The notes beneath the pieces were generated by a model that was given only the letters and a program-made list of their open reading frames with translations, did no database searches and had not been told where the DNA came from. From NCBI GenBank assembly GCA_963277665.1, contig CAUJRU010000137.1, positions 1,240,001 to 1,304,000 on the forward strand: a DNA stretch of 64,000 nt. Direction: 5' to 3'. The position numbers were made by a program, and so were the translations under genes. Below are positions 23,019 through 34,749 of the stretch, piece by piece. Source of the stretch: Viscum album. Lineage: Eukaryota; Streptophyta; Magnoliopsida; Santalales; Viscaceae. The stretch's first letter is position 1; each line of letters begins with the position of its first letter.

Positions 23019-24170
23019 ATGGCCCCACGAAGGAATATAGCTAGGTTTCCTAGTTATGTGAGGGATGGCATCCCACCGAGCGATGAGGCCTCAGTGCGGG
23101 GCCCCATTACAGCGGAGGCACCAGCGGTCCCTCTACCCGCTGAGCCACCGGTGCTACCCGCCCCAGCGGCAGAGAGTCCACGCCGCCTGAGCACGTTACA
23201 CGAGTTTCAGAGATAGAGGTCGCCCAGGTTCTGCAGAGAGACGGATCCTTAGGCAGCCGAGGATTGGCTGGAGGCCATCGTCAGAGCCTTCAGACTGGTA
23301 GGGACACCAGCAGATCTTATGGTGGTCCTTTCCACGAGTCTCCTGCACGCAGCAGCAGGTAGATGGTGGATCCTGATGCTCCAGGTGCATGATGAGGCAT
23401 CTCTTCTATGGACGGACTTCGAGAGCATCTTCTGCTCAGAGTTTGTTCCAGCCACCCTCTATGCGGTGCGCATCTAGGAGTTACTACAACTGCGGCAGGG
23501 TAGTATGTCAGTAGCCCAGTACTCGGTGAGATTTAGCGACCTCTTGCGCTACTCCACATACATGGTAAGAGACACATTCTTTCGAGCCCAGACCTTTGAG
23601 AAGGGACTGAGGCATGAGATCAGAGCTTCGATGATTCCCCTCAGCATCCCGATGCAGGCAGGGGTGCTGGAGTGAGCCCTGTTAGTGGAGAGCTTTATCA
23701 CCGAGCAGCCATCAGTAGTGAGACCCACCACAGGATGGCACAGAGAGGAGTCTTCTGCAGCTGGAAGTCGACAGATGATGCAAGGATCCAAGCGGACCAG
23801 TCTGACAGGTGCGTGACCTCAGGATAAGGGTTCGTCTGTGCGGGGCACACGGTGCAGAGCCAACCTTATAAGGAGCAGACAGCACTATGCATGCAGCGGG
23901 TAGGGACACATGGCTCGAGATTGCCTGACCTGCCATGCATATGAGCAGTAGACAGTGGAGGGACCTCCTAGGCAGAGGCAGAGGTTCGACCGTGGTGGTC
24001 TGTAGGGAGCAGGCGGACGAGGCAAAGGAGCTGGCTGAGCAGCGGGTGGTGGACGACGCTTCGAGGCTCTACCACTTCCACCCCCAGGAGGTCCACCCCG
24101 ACCACAGGGAGCTGGCAGCCGGAGGTAGGCTCAGCTCTAGGCAGCAGAGGCTTACGACCAAGGCACACCC
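23019..24170 (+). pseudogene. gag: Tekay-type gag, one frame with 11 in-frame stops
   Basis: The ATG at 23019 opens 'MAPRRNIARF'. The capsid part (23260-23700) has 'AEDWLEAIVRAF', 'AGRWWI', 'LQLRQGSMSVAQYSVRFSDL' and 'FEKGLRHEIRASM', typical of chromovirus gag. The nucleocapsid CCHC knuckle near 23885-23925 is damaged: the first Cys reads His and the Gly-Cys region holds a TAG, although '-GHMARDC' remains. There are no frameshifts. All 11 stops are TAG or TGA, and several fall where relatives have Gln or Arg (for example before ELLQLRQG). Gag would assemble particles. Confidence 0.88.
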
Positions 24171-24173
24171 GAG

Positions 24174-24590
24174 ATGATTATAGGTACTATCTGTTTCTAC
24201 TCCACCCTTTCCGCAGTTTTTATAGACACAGGTGCGAGCCATTCTTTTATTTCCGCTGCCCTTGTTTGGAGCTCGGAGATTCTGACGGAGCCATTGGCTC
24301 AATCCTTACGGCGAGAGACTCCAATGGGAGTAGACTCGACGATTAGGCACTGGTGCCGGAAGTGTGCGCTTACTCTAGGAGGCAAGATCTTCTGCTGGGA
24401 TCTTCTTGTAGCGGCGTCGAGGCCTTACGACGTCATCTTGGGTATGGACTGGTTATCTACAGTCCATGCTCAAATCGACTGTATTAGGCACAAGGTGCGG
24501 TGTGTCTGCACGGATGGGACCAGGTTCACCTTCACTGGTGGGAAGGGAACCTTCGCAGCACATGATGGACTTACGCAGAGGTGAGGGAAA
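24174..24590 (+). pseudogene. pol: Tekay-type aspartic protease
   Basis: In the gag frame, with no stop from 24174 to 24584. It shows the active site 'VFIDTGASHSFIS' (near 24219-24255) and the second landmark 'YDVILGMDWLSTVHAQIDC' (near 24425-24480). The domain looks complete and its catalytic Asp is intact. It would process Gag-Pol. Confidence 0.9.
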
Positions 24591-25454
24591 CCGATCACAC
24601 ATCAGTTGGATAGTCTCATCCTCAGAGAAGTTGACGTGCGGAGTCCAATATTTCCTGTTGCGGTGGATCGGTATGCGGACGTTTTTCATGATTATGTTCC
24701 AGGACTACCTCCTCGCAGGGAGGTAGATTTCTATATAGACCTGTACCTCGAGACATCACCGATATCAACACCAGCATATCGGATGTCTCCCTCCGAGCTT
24801 CTTGAGCTGCGGGTACAGCTGGAGGACTTACAAGGGAAAGGTTTCATTAGGCCCAGTGTTTCACCCTAAGCTTATCTGATTTTGTTCACCAAGAAGGCAT
24901 ATGGGAGCTTGCAACTCTGTGTCGACTACCGTCACATGAACTAGGTGACCGTGAGGAACAAGTATCCACTTCCGAGGATTGATGACCTCTTTGATCATCT
25001 CAACAGAGCACGTTGGTTCTCAAAGATAGACCTCAGGTCAGGCTATCATCAGCTCCGATTTTGGGATTGGGATGTGCAGAAGACGGCCTTCAAGTGTCGG
25101 TATGGCCGCTATGAGTTCTTGGTCATGCCCTTTGGGGTGACCAATGCTCCAGAAGTTTTCATGTGTCTCATGAATAGGATCTTCCAGCCCTACCTCGATC
25201 GGTTTGTCGTAGTCTTCATTAACGACATACTGATCTACTCGACCACTGAGGAGGAGCACGCCTACCACTTACGGGTTGTACTAGATACAATCCAAGAGCA
25301 CCAGCTTTATGTTAAGCTCTCTAAGTGCTAGTTCTGGAATCAAGAGGTTTACTTCTTGGGGCACGTCATCTTAGAGGTGGTAGTTGCAGTGGATCCCGCG
25401 AAGGTCGAGGCAGTACTTGCTTGGGAGCCACCTAGGAGTGTGACGAAGGTGAGG
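24591..25454 (+). pseudogene. pol: Tekay-type reverse transcriptase, catalytic Asp changed
   Basis: Same frame as gag. Landmarks are '[19 protein letters not shown]' (24675-24735), '[18 protein letters not shown]' (24750-24810), 'LCVDYRHMN' (24910), '[20 protein letters not shown]' (24957-25015), '[14 protein letters not shown]' and '[14 protein letters not shown]'. The catalytic block is [13 protein letters not shown], with F-I-N-D at 25214-25225, so the first Asp has become Asn. Stops lie at 24867, 24942 and 25329. A net -1 frameshift just before 25457 moves the rest of pol to another frame. Confidence 0.9.
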
Positions 25455-25456
25455 AT

Positions 25457-26020
25457 TTCCTAGGTCTGGCTGGGTATTATTGGAGATTTGTGCCAGACCT
25501 CTCCAGAGTTGCAGCACCGCTTACATCTTTGATGAAGAAGGGGAAACCCTTCCTGTGGTCAGATAGATGTCAGCAGAGCTTCCAAGAGCTGAGGCAGAGA
25601 TTGACTAGTGCGCCCATCTTGAGGCTACCAGAGGAGGGCGTAGGGTATGTAGTTTACTGCGATGCATCTGGGACTGGGCTCAGGTGTGTCCTAATGCAGG
25701 AGCGAGCAGTCATCTCTTATGGTTCACGGCAGTTGAGGTAGCACGAGCAGAACTACGCTACCAATGGCCTTGAGTTAGCATTAGTGGTCTTCACCCTGAA
25801 GATGTGGTGGCACTATCTCATGGGAGAGCGCTTTATAGTCTACTCTGACCACTAGAGTCTCAGGTAAATTTTCACACAGAATGACCTGAACCTGATACAG
25901 CGGAAATGGCTCGAGTTCCTCCAAGATTATGACATTGAGATTGTCTATACTCCTGGGAAGGGGAACATTGTGGCTGATGCTCTTAACAGGAGATCGGGCA
26001 TTCAGCTACTTGGGGAGGTG
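25457..26020 (+). pseudogene. pol: Tekay-type RT connection and RNase H
   Basis: Starts in the new frame with 'FLGLAGYYWRFVPDLS'. It continues with 'FLWSDRCQQSFQELRQRL', 'YCDASGTGLRCVLMQ' (first acidic site), 'ISYGSRQLR' then a stop, 'NYATNGLELALVVFTLKMWWHYL' (split), 'VYSDH' and 'GKGNIVADALNRRS', where the usual Ser of ALSR is Asn. Internal stops are at 25739, 25853 and 25865. Nearly full length. Confidence 0.88.
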
Positions 26021-26089
26021 ACGGAGCAGTTAGCCGCTTTGCAGATATCCTTCATGGATAGAGATGGGGTAGCCTATATACTTTCCCTC

Positions 26090-27350
26090 ACAGTCACTCC
26101 TCCACTTCTTTAGCGGGTCAGAGAGGCACAATGTGGGGATGTTGACTGTGAGGCGCGACGTGCTCAGATAGCCTTAGGGATGGCACCCGATGGATTTTCT
26201 GAAGGCGGGGAGCACGCCATCCTCTTTAGGGGACGTACCACGGTACCAGTTGCACTATAGGAGGAGGTTATGAGGGAGTTCCACACTTCCCCTCTAGCGA
26301 TACATCCAGAGGTAGTGAAAATTTAATAGGACCTCAGATGACAGTACTGGTGGTTGGGTATGAAGAAAGCTGTAGCATAGTTCGTTTCCCAATGCCTCAC
26401 TTGTCAGCAAGTGAAGGCAGAGCACCAAGTACCAGCAGGCTTGGTACATCCCTTAGAGGTCCTGGAGTGGAAGTGGGATAGGATATCCATGGATTTCGTG
26501 ATGGGGTTTCCACGTACTTCCAGAGGACAAAACTCCATCTGGGTGATCATAGACCGACTCGCCAAGTCGGCCCACTTCCTTCCTATTAGAGAGCAGGGCT
26601 CAGTGGAGAGCTTGGGACTCCTCTACGTCCCAGAGATTATATGACTTCATGGTGTGCCATCATCTATCATCTCTGATAGAGACACTCATTTTACTTCCTG
26701 GCTTTGGAAGGGGTTACAGGAGGCTTTTGGGACGCAGCTATGCCTAAGCACTACCTTTCACCCTCAGACGGATGGCTAGACAGAGAGGACTATTCAAACA
26801 CTTGAGGACATGCTCCGTGCATGTGTCCTAGATTTTGGTCATAGTTGGGAGGATCACCTACCCCTGGTAGAGTTTACGTACAAAAACAGCTACCACTCCA
26901 CCATCTGGATGGAACTATACGAGGCATTGTACAACCGACCTTGCAAATCACCTATGTGTTGGACTGACCCCAGGGAGTCAGCACTCGTAGGACCAGAGAT
27001 GGTTAGGGCTACGACGAAGAATTTGCAGATCATCTAGGAGAGGATGAGGACTACACAGAGCAGACAGAAGTCCTATGCTAATAGGAGGTGGAGACCACTG
27101 GAGTTCGAGGATGGCGACCACATTTTCTTACGGGTCTCACCTCAATACAGATTACAGAGATTTGGCCGCGGCGACAAGTTATCTCCAAGCTTCATTAGAC
27201 CATTCCAGGTCCTCAGCAGGGTAGGCGAGGTGGCTTACCACCTGGCCCTTCCACCTCAGCTACACCGGGTGTACGACGTCTTCCACGTATCTCAATTGAG
27301 GAGATACGTGCACGACCCGACGCATATCATCAACCATGGGGAGCTGGACA
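26090..27350 (+). pseudogene. pol: Tekay-type integrase, DDE triad intact but stops present
   Basis: Zinc-binding H-H-C-C region around 26270-26410 (ending 'QCLTCQQVKAEH'). Core: 'WDRISMDFVMGFP' (first Asp, 26475-26510), '[14 protein letters not shown]' (second Asp, near 26665-26700), '[10 protein letters not shown]' then a stop and 'TERTIQTLEDML' (Glu, near 26785-26815). The GPY-like C-terminal part is 27085-27310, with 'VSQLRRYVHDPTH' near its end. The catalytic residues survive; stops near 26113, 26260, 26325, 26380, 26641, 26778 and 27035 do not. Confidence 0.88.
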
Positions 27351-27354
27351 TCGA

Positions 27355-27510
27355 TGACGGGGCGACTTTTACGGAGGTCCTGGTGGAGATCAAGGATCGA
27401 CAGGAGCGAGTCCTATGTGGATGGTTGATTCCTCTCATGCGCATTCGTTGGTAGCACGGGAACCTCCAGGAGAGCACATGGGAGCAGGAGGCTCAGATGC
27501 GTGCTTAGTA
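27355..27510 (+). pseudogene. pol: C-terminal chromodomain of the Tekay-type polyprotein
   Basis: After integrase the frame reads 'VLVEIKDRQERVLCGWLIPLMRIRW', then a stop and '-HGNLQESTWEQEAQMRA'. The pattern of an 'ILDR...', 'V.W' and 'ATWE' block before a short tail is that of the chromovirus chromodomain. This module is thought to direct insertion toward heterochromatin. Two TAG stops interrupt it. Its presence assigns the element to the chromoviruses. Confidence 0.78.
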
Positions 27511-27563
27511 CCCTTATTTGTTTCCCTAGTTTATGTTGTAGCTTTACGGGGATGCAAATACCT

Positions 27564-27576
27564 GAGGTGGGAGTAA
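27564..27576 (+). other. Polypurine tract of the Tekay element
   Basis: GAGGTGGGAGTAA directly precedes the 3' LTR (TGTAAAGACC), as required for plus-strand priming. Confidence 0.75.
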
Positions 27577-30500
27577 TGTAAAGACCTGTAAATTTCAAGG
27601 AATTTTTTTTTAATAATTTAGAATTTTACGAGTCTGTGGCTTCTGAAGGCACTTGATTCAGAGGCCCGGTGTGTCCGGAATCAATTTTCCGAAGTTTAGC
27701 TCGTGTATGTTCAATGAACGAATGACCAGGTTTTTCTATCTTTTGAACCGGTGCTCGGAATTAAAATCTGAGGACACCGATGAACTCGTAATTCCGGTAA
27801 TTGCTTAATGTAATCCTTACTGTAGTTGTATTCACGAGGGAGGAGAAGTTAATTTTTGGGGGTTTATTTAAGAAGTAAATAAAAAAATTGTCGAAATAAT
27901 TTTTTTTATTTCATAAGGAGGTTTTTTCCTACCATGGGTAGTTAAGGGTGGGGCCCACAGCCACTTAACTAACCAAGTGTGGATGTTAGAGCGGTAAGGG
28001 CCACACAAGTCCCACCATTTAATTTCCTCTAATCTCATTTAGAACCCCCCATTAATTGGAAAAACTCCCATTTAACTGCCAACACGTTTAATAATGGGGA
28101 ACCTTCTCTCTCCCTTCTTATATTAATTGTCATCACGTTTTATTTAATGTGGTGATTTAATTTGGGAGAGTTACTTTGCGTGTGTAATAAAATAATAGGA
28201 GGAACCTATTATTTTATTAAGGAGGAGAGCTTAGTTGTGCGAGGAAGAACGGGAGAACCCTTCAGGTCTTGGAAGAACACTGGCCTCTGACGAAGAATGA
28301 CGAAGAACGCTGGTTCCTCGAAGATCGATGACGCGCCACCCTTTCTCTTCTCCGCGACTAGAGAGGGGACGACACTTCCTCCTCGATGTGCTCCGACGAC
28401 GCCTATGCTCTTCTTCACCGTGACGCCGTCTACAACGACGCCAATGTCCGACATCAACTGTTGAGATATGGGAATTTGTATATATTTCATTATGTTATTT
28501 ATACCCTTGGCATGGATTGTAATTGTTTGGTGATCTTTAGAACCACTAACGCAGTGGGTGCAGACTAACAAACAATTCTGAACCCACCGCTGCTTTGTTC
28601 TTGATGTGCGGAATAATTGACGATGACGAAGCAGGACCGAAATGGCGATTGGAGGCCTTCGTAGTGATGTACGGGTCCCGAGGCGACCGTAGGCGCAGAC
28701 GAGACCAAAATCGGACCACTAGAATGACTCTGATGGCCAGAGGAAGTCTACGGTGGCATGGGACGCCTGTGCGGTGGTTCCCCAGCGTGCCGCCAGTAGG
28801 AGCCCACCACGGCTGAAGCCCCGACGGTGAGGAATTGGATCCTGCGGCCGCGCGGGATCTAGGGGAAACGCAGCGTCGGGTGCCGTGTACGCGGAACACA
28901 AAGGGGGGACCGCGTCCCCCCCCCCCCCTGCTCGGCTCGCTGGCCGAACCATCGCACCCCGCGGCCAGGCCGGGGTGGGGCGTGAGGACTGGGCCGGGTC
29001 GTGCCCAGCCGGGCCGGGCCGCGCCCTACCTGTCTGGACCTAGACTCGGGTCGGACCGGGCCCAGACCCCCCACTTCGGACCGTTTCGGTCGTTTGCCTA
29101 TTACTTGAGTTACGGACCTCCGATCGATGGACCTTCAGTTGCGTAGGAATACTTGGATCAAGATGGTCATTTAGGTATATTACACTTGAGGTTTCGGTAA
29201 AGTTTGGGTATGGCAGGGTTGGTTCGAACTCAAAACCAACCGGGCCCTTGGAGCAGAAACGCTTATATCTTACGGACCGGACATCCGATTGACGTGTCGT
29301 CAATTGTGTTGGAATCCTTTTGTTGGGATGGTACATTTGGATTACTACGCTTGAGTTTTGGATGCAGCTAGAGTACATTCAGGTTGGTTTAGCTAAAAAA
29401 CCAACCGAGTCCCTGGGACAGAAAAGTCAATAACTCTCAGACCGAGCGTCTGATTGACGCACCATCTGTCGCGTTGGGTTTCTTTTGTCGAGACAGAACT
29501 TTGGGATACATAAACTCTAGACTTTGTGACAGTTGATGTATCGACTCTTTTTCTCGAGGAGAGGACCCTCCTGGAATCGAGCATGCTGTGTGCGGGAACC
29601 CCAGAGCTGGCTGCGACTGCGACGATGACGACTGCACTTGGATCCTCCGTGCGTTCGGCAGCGAGGATGACTGTACTTGGATCCTCCGTCGGTTCAGCAG
29701 TGACGACGACCGTACTGGGATCCTCTGTGGTTTTGACGCCGATGACTACTCTTCTTGTATTCTATGTGGGTCCGGCAGTATGACCTCTGTACTTGTATCC
29801 TTAGTGGGTCTGGAAGAGTAGCTGGTCTTGTATCCTATGTGGGTCTGACAGCTTAGCTGGTCTTGTATCCTATGTGGGTATGATAGCTTAGATGAATCAG
29901 TGGCTATATCTGATCATCTGCATCGCCTTACGAAGTGTATACCTGTGTGATCTGAGTCTTGATTCTCAATCATTATCATCAATGTGATTGAATTGATTTC
30001 CTGTGTGGACTGGGTTGTGTTTTCCTGTGTGGACTGGGTTGTTCTTGGGCTCGTGAGTTGGAGTCGTTTTGTAACTGATGACTTAGGTATATGTATGGGA
30101 ATATACCTAAGTAGATTATATTTATACTTCGTGATTGTATCTTTTCTTTTTGGTTTATCCTTCATGGATTCTGAGATGCCTTTGGGGGTCTCGGGGTCCC
30201 TACTGAGTATTGTATACTCACCCCTACATGGGCTATGCCCACACTACATTGTGTTCGATGCAGATGACGGATATCACTGATCGAGGTGGAGGCTTGTGGA
30301 TCTGGACAGTACTCGTAGGTGGACCATTTTGTGGGACGAACACGGAGTGGACGGCTGGACCCGAGGAGCTGAGGAGACTATCTGTACCCACCCTTCAGGT
30401 GGGATTTCCGGAGGACGACTCGGTGTTGCTGTTTTACTTACTGATTTTGTACATTCCTTTCAGTTGTACTGTACTTTCAGTTGGGTTTGTATACTGGCCC

Positions 30501-30702
30501 ATTACCTTTTCAGCACTTACCTTGTACCCATTTTTACTTAGTGCTTAATTCACTTGTGTACTATGTTGTGTATGTTACTTCATAAAGGCAATGTCTTCCC
30601 TTCTTTTGGGATTTACGCCTTTGGTGCTAGTCGTCAGCCCCTGGCCTATGGAAGGCGGTCTTAGGGTAGTCACGGCACGAGCCCTGAGGATGGGTTGTGA
30701 CA
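27577..30702 (+). repeat. 3' LTR of the Tekay-type element (3126 bp)
   Basis: Starts TGTAAAG and ends GTGACA, followed by ATTAC. It repeats every internal structure of the 5' LTR: perfect 15-bp stem-loop (28185-28219), GC-rich island (28600-29080), ~160-bp hairpin units (29110-29480) and minisatellite (29633-29895). Differences from the 5' LTR are mostly transitions. Confidence 0.93.
28185..28219. repeat. Perfect 15-bp inverted repeat, 5-nt loop (3' LTR)
   Basis: Identical stem to 20146-20180: TAATAAAATAATAGG, loop AGGAA, exact reverse complement. Confidence 0.85.
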
Positions 30703-30707
30703 ATTAC

Positions 30708-31600
30708 ACTCTAAAATATCAGTCAATATTTTATTAAAGCATGTATAGTCCTTACTCTTTGCTGATTAGATTAAAAATACTCTTGATCTATTTCATTTCT
30801 AAAATTTCCTTGGTTTCCATATTTATTATAAATATTTAGTTAACTTACAAACACACAAGAATTTTTTAGTGATAGTTTCCTTACATGCCCCATTTTATTG
30901 GGTTTTATATCCTCCCCAGAGCATAGCACTACATGGTTTTGACTATATAATGAAATTTTTATTTCTTCCTTCTAATAAGTGGCGAGAGATGCTACTCTTT
31001 GCGAGTAATGTCTTTGACATATTTTTCACTAAATGTTTTTTTCATTTAATAACTCCATTTTATTGTGGATTTATCACTAAAGACACCTCATTCGTAATGT
31101 TGGGTTTCTATAGGTAGTTTTCTTACTTCAATATATGTGAACTATATCCCATTTTCTAATCACGGGATCTTGATTGTGAATCCAATATCATTTTCATATC
31201 TCTTTTGATACCTATTAATTCAATCCATGTATCCTTTATTTCTTTGTATGAACATAATACATACCATTCTAATATAATCATAAAAACGTATAAATACATC
31301 TCTCTACATGTGTAAGGTAAATTCATTAGACCACATATGTCTATATAAACTAGATCAATTGATTCAATCTTATTCTTTTACTGATAAGGTTTTAATACCA
31401 TCTCTGCCCACATATATGCATCACATGTATTTTCATGTTCTCACTTTAGGTTTTGAATGTACACTATAAATGTTACCTTGTATAAGTTATTCATGATTTG
31501 TTGGTGAATGTGGCCTATCTATTGGTTCCACAAGCCCTTATCCCCTCCCATTACAATAATAAAAGTGTTTTCTATACTATCAACCTAGTATGCATTAAAA
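30708..31600 (-). pseudogene. pol: Copia integrase with GAG-pre-integrase part (copia-1), broken
   Basis: Minus-strand translation gives 'LWNQ-IGHIHQQIMNNL' (about 31490-31545, the 'LWHRRLGH' pre-integrase block), 'ESIDLVYIDICGLM' (31331-31370, matching 'LELIHTDICGP' with the first catalytic Asp), 'NGV' followed by 'KNMSKTLL' (near 30985-31065, the 'NGVAERKNRTL' block), and 'LSKPCSAM'-like sequence. Frame changes and stops are frequent. The left end is cut by the Tekay insertion; RT resumes at 19534. Confidence 0.78.
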
Positions 31601-33110
31601 ATTTTCCTCAATCCTTCAATGGGGGAGTTCATATACTTTCCTTTGATTAATAGCCACTTTAGTTAAATGTAACTTCAATTATAAAGTCAATGACTTAACT
31701 AACACTTAATATGTTTTTACATAATCCATTCACATAGATCACTTCCATATTCTTCATCTCACCACCATCTATTTATGTATTTCCACATCCTTTGATATTA
31801 AAAAATCCATAATTAAATTGACTAAATGGGTGATCTTATAAATAATTCTCAAGTTGGTCAATCTCAATTTCAAGATAATCCAAAAATTCATAATATTGTT
31901 TACTAAATTGAAAAATATTAATATTATTCTTTATTTAAGAATCAATCTCTTTAAGATCTACCTCAATTTTTACATTGTGATCAACTACTTTGTCTTCTTT
32001 ATTATCATACATCCTTTTAGATTCTCCATTTTCAATATTAATCATCATAACATATTCTATATATAAATCAAATTCTATTTTCACTTCATTTAAATAATTT
32101 TCATTTTCAACTTATTCTTTTCTCACCAATTAATTTTTCTAAAAAACATTTCTAAATGAATTTCATAGTTTGAATTTTATTTTAGAATGGAATATCCTAT
32201 TATTCTTCTATATGATTTCTTCTTCACCTCTACCATCATTAAATCACCTTGGATTCATTGATTCAATGTTCCTAATTTTACCACATCATAAATATGTAAA
32301 CTTAATATTCCCTTTAAACCCACCCTTTCCTCTCTTGTATTTCATTTCAACCGAAAATAAAAAATTCATCACTTAAACATTCTTTCTCAACACCACCATC
32401 AGTGATGTTGAGTTTCTATATATCCTAAATTGTTATCTCTTTATGTGAGTGATTTAAAGTTCCTTATGTCTTTACATTCATTTCATATGGAACTAAATTA
32501 CTTTAAATATCATCCTATGAATGTTTTACTAATTCATCTCGTCAATATTTGATTCTAATGGATTATAAATAGGTTTAAATGTTTGTATTATATTTTTTAG
32601 AATATCAAAATATTTTTTCTCTTTAAAAAGTCCACAAATTTATCTAGAAATCCTAATGATTCACTTAAAGAATCCTTTAATATTTTCTTTGGGGTATATT
32701 TAAAAATCTTTGAACTTATTATATTGAAATCAAATATTATCCTCCCGGACCTTTATATCACCCTCATATAAGTTGTTCAATTTATCCTACATGGCCTTGG
32801 AACAAGTAAAACTCATTAAATTCTTGTAAATTGGTTTTGAAAAATATCCAGATAAAGAATTTTTATCTTTGGAATAAATTTTGAGAATCTTTCTCTATTA
32901 CATAGTTAAGTCTAGTTCTAAAAAATCACTAACATGTATCCCACACATTGAAGAAAATACAACTTCAAGCCAAAGAGACTTTAAATGTGATGTCTTTCTA
33001 TTCTTAGAGATCTACCAATTTAAACCTTTAAATAGTGGTACACAATTTTCTTTTATTGAAGCATACATAATGATAATATTTAGATGATAGATTCAATACA
33101 AGTAACCTAA
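31600..33110 (-). pseudogene. gag: Copia gag and protease-region remnant (copia-1)
   Basis: The clearest block is on the minus strand near 32745-32815: 'SFTCSKAM-DKLNNLYEGDIKV', the conserved Copia gag sequence ('AKEMWDKL...YEGD.KV'). 'YNKFKDFK' and 'ENIKGFF' follow in the expected order. The protease and zinc knuckle are not recognisable. Frames seen on the plus strand here are AT-rich by-products. Confidence 0.7.
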
Positions 33111-33123
33111 GGTGCTAATACCA
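33111..33123 (-). other. Primer binding site of copia-1
   Basis: The minus strand reads TGGTATTAGCACC, two bases inside an LTR edge at 33126 (plus-strand TGTTTTAACC). It fits a mutated initiator tRNA-Met site. Confidence 0.6.
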
Positions 33124-33125
33124 CA

Positions 33126-34749
33126 TGTTTTAACCAATAAGTTCAAATATTCCCTAAGACGTGAGGGGTAAATTAAGGTGTGAATTTTCTTTCACATTAC
33201 ATTTTATCAAGTTCCCACATTATAAAGATCTAATTAAACCCTTATAAACTAATATCACCTTCACCATAATCAGAAATTTTTAAATTAAAACAATGTAAAA
33301 CAATTTTACTTGGTTCACCACTAAGGGATATATCCAAGGAGAATACACTGACGATGTATCAATGTGAAAAAATCAACTAATCTTCACTAGATTAATAAAG
33401 AGGATTTGTTATTCATGGTTACTATGTACCATGCTCATTTCCATTACAATTTTTATAGGTATTATCACCCTTCAATACTTGGGAAAATCGCACTGACTCT
33501 TTCTTTTCTCACCACTTCAGATATATGTCTTCTCAATTTATCAAAATAAATGTAATTTCCATTCCAAAAGAAATTTGATCATTTATTTTTATCATAAAAG
33601 ATAAAATATGATGCTCTAATAGAATAAAAATCTTGTTTTATCACTTTTTACAAATCTATATTTTTTATAAATACTCTTCGGATTTCCATTCATGAAACTC
33701 CTTTATGTTCTGCTCTTTATGAAACTCCTTAATGGATTTCTCTTTGAACAATACCTTCACTATTTAATCTAAGGGAAATTCTTCTATTGAATTAATTTTT
33801 CAACATGAATTCTCTATATACCATACACTTAAATGATTCTCCTTATCAATCAATTCATCTTTCCATGAATAATTATGATAATCACAAAAAAAGTGCTTAA
33901 TTACCACTGATCGTGTTTTTAATTAATTATCTATTCTAAAAGAGGGAATTAGTGTGTTATTTATTATAAAAGTATCTCAAGAAACTTATTTAGATAATAT
34001 TACACTTTTCCCATAGTATAAAACCACTTTTTATAGGATTCTACCTTCAGGGAAAATTATGATCATCACCTATATTTTGAAAATGATGATGGTTTTTCAG
34101 TATGAAAGATACGTCTACCTTACACAGATGAAATCCTTTGTAGCCTTCACATAAAATCCACATTTCATGGTTCTAAAACAACGACTATATTATCATTAAT
34201 AATGATCCCACCTTTAACTTTAATCATTTTTGGATTCATGAAATAATTTTGTGGACAAACTACCACTTAAATAATTTGAGTAAATTCTCTATTTTATATT
34301 TTTTTTTACAGATTCAGCATTGATTCATTTTTTTCTTCTAAATTTCACCCTTTTATAAACAATTACAAGTAATTTTATAATATTTTCATCCATAATAAAT
34401 TAATATTCACACAAGATCTGATTGTAACTTTCAGATTATGCATATCAATTATAGTCTCCTGGAAAGTCTGATCACAGCAAAGACATTCACAAACCATATA
34501 CATTTGAATTTAAAATAATTTATTAACTAGTATGGGTAATCATAAAGTGGATTAAAAATAAACACAACATACCCAAAATATTTACTATATATGATATCAC
34601 ATCTTCTATAATTCAGAATCTCCCATGTACGACTTATATTTGATAAACCATTAGAATTGAAAACCATGGTTTAAACCGACCTCTGTAATTAAACCTATGA
34701 ATCAACAAACCAATCTAAAAAAATAATTTTTTTCTTTAGTATTATTTGA
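33126..34749 (-). other. Probable start of the copia-1 5' LTR, then unassigned AT-rich DNA
   Basis: The edge at 33126 follows from the primer site. A minus-strand TATA-like CCTATAAAAATTG lies at 33447-33459. I could not find the other LTR edge. From about 33500 to 34749 no motif, repeat pair or ORF can be supported; it may be eroded LTR or copia-2 RT. Confidence 0.4.

Larger units (their letters stand above)
19535..30702 (+). mobile_element. Complete Tekay/Del-type chromovirus with 3.1-3.2 kb LTRs, inactive
   Basis: An 11.2 kb element: LTRs 19535-22728 and 27577-30702, flanked by ACTAC (19530-19534) and ATTAC (30703-30707), a target duplication with one change. The 5' LTR begins TATAAA and the 3' LTR TGTAAA, so the TG end has mutated in one copy. 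Internal order: Met-tRNA primer site, gag with zinc knuckle, protease, RT, RNase H, integrase, chromodomain, polypurine tract. Gag-pol keeps one frame from 23019 to 25454, then shifts once. It sits inside copia-1. It is far richer in GC than its surroundings, especially in the LTRs. Confidence 0.95.
17904..33125 (-). mobile_element. Reverse-strand Ty1/Copia element (copia-1), split by the Tekay insertion
   Basis: Minus-strand order from right to left: LTR edge at 33126, primer site (33111-33123), gag, integrase (to 30708), then, across the Tekay element (19535-30702), reverse transcriptase and RNase H (19534 to about 17990). Integrase before RT is the defining order of Ty1/Copia. All domains are full of stops and frameshifts. 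The element-free sequence joins cleanly at the ACTAC/ATTAC target duplication. The 3' LTR is not seen because element F replaces that end. Confidence 0.8.

Noticed and set aside
30869..33087. Forward reading frames of 60-80 codons
   Set aside because: They are antisense shadows of the reverse-strand Copia integrase and gag.
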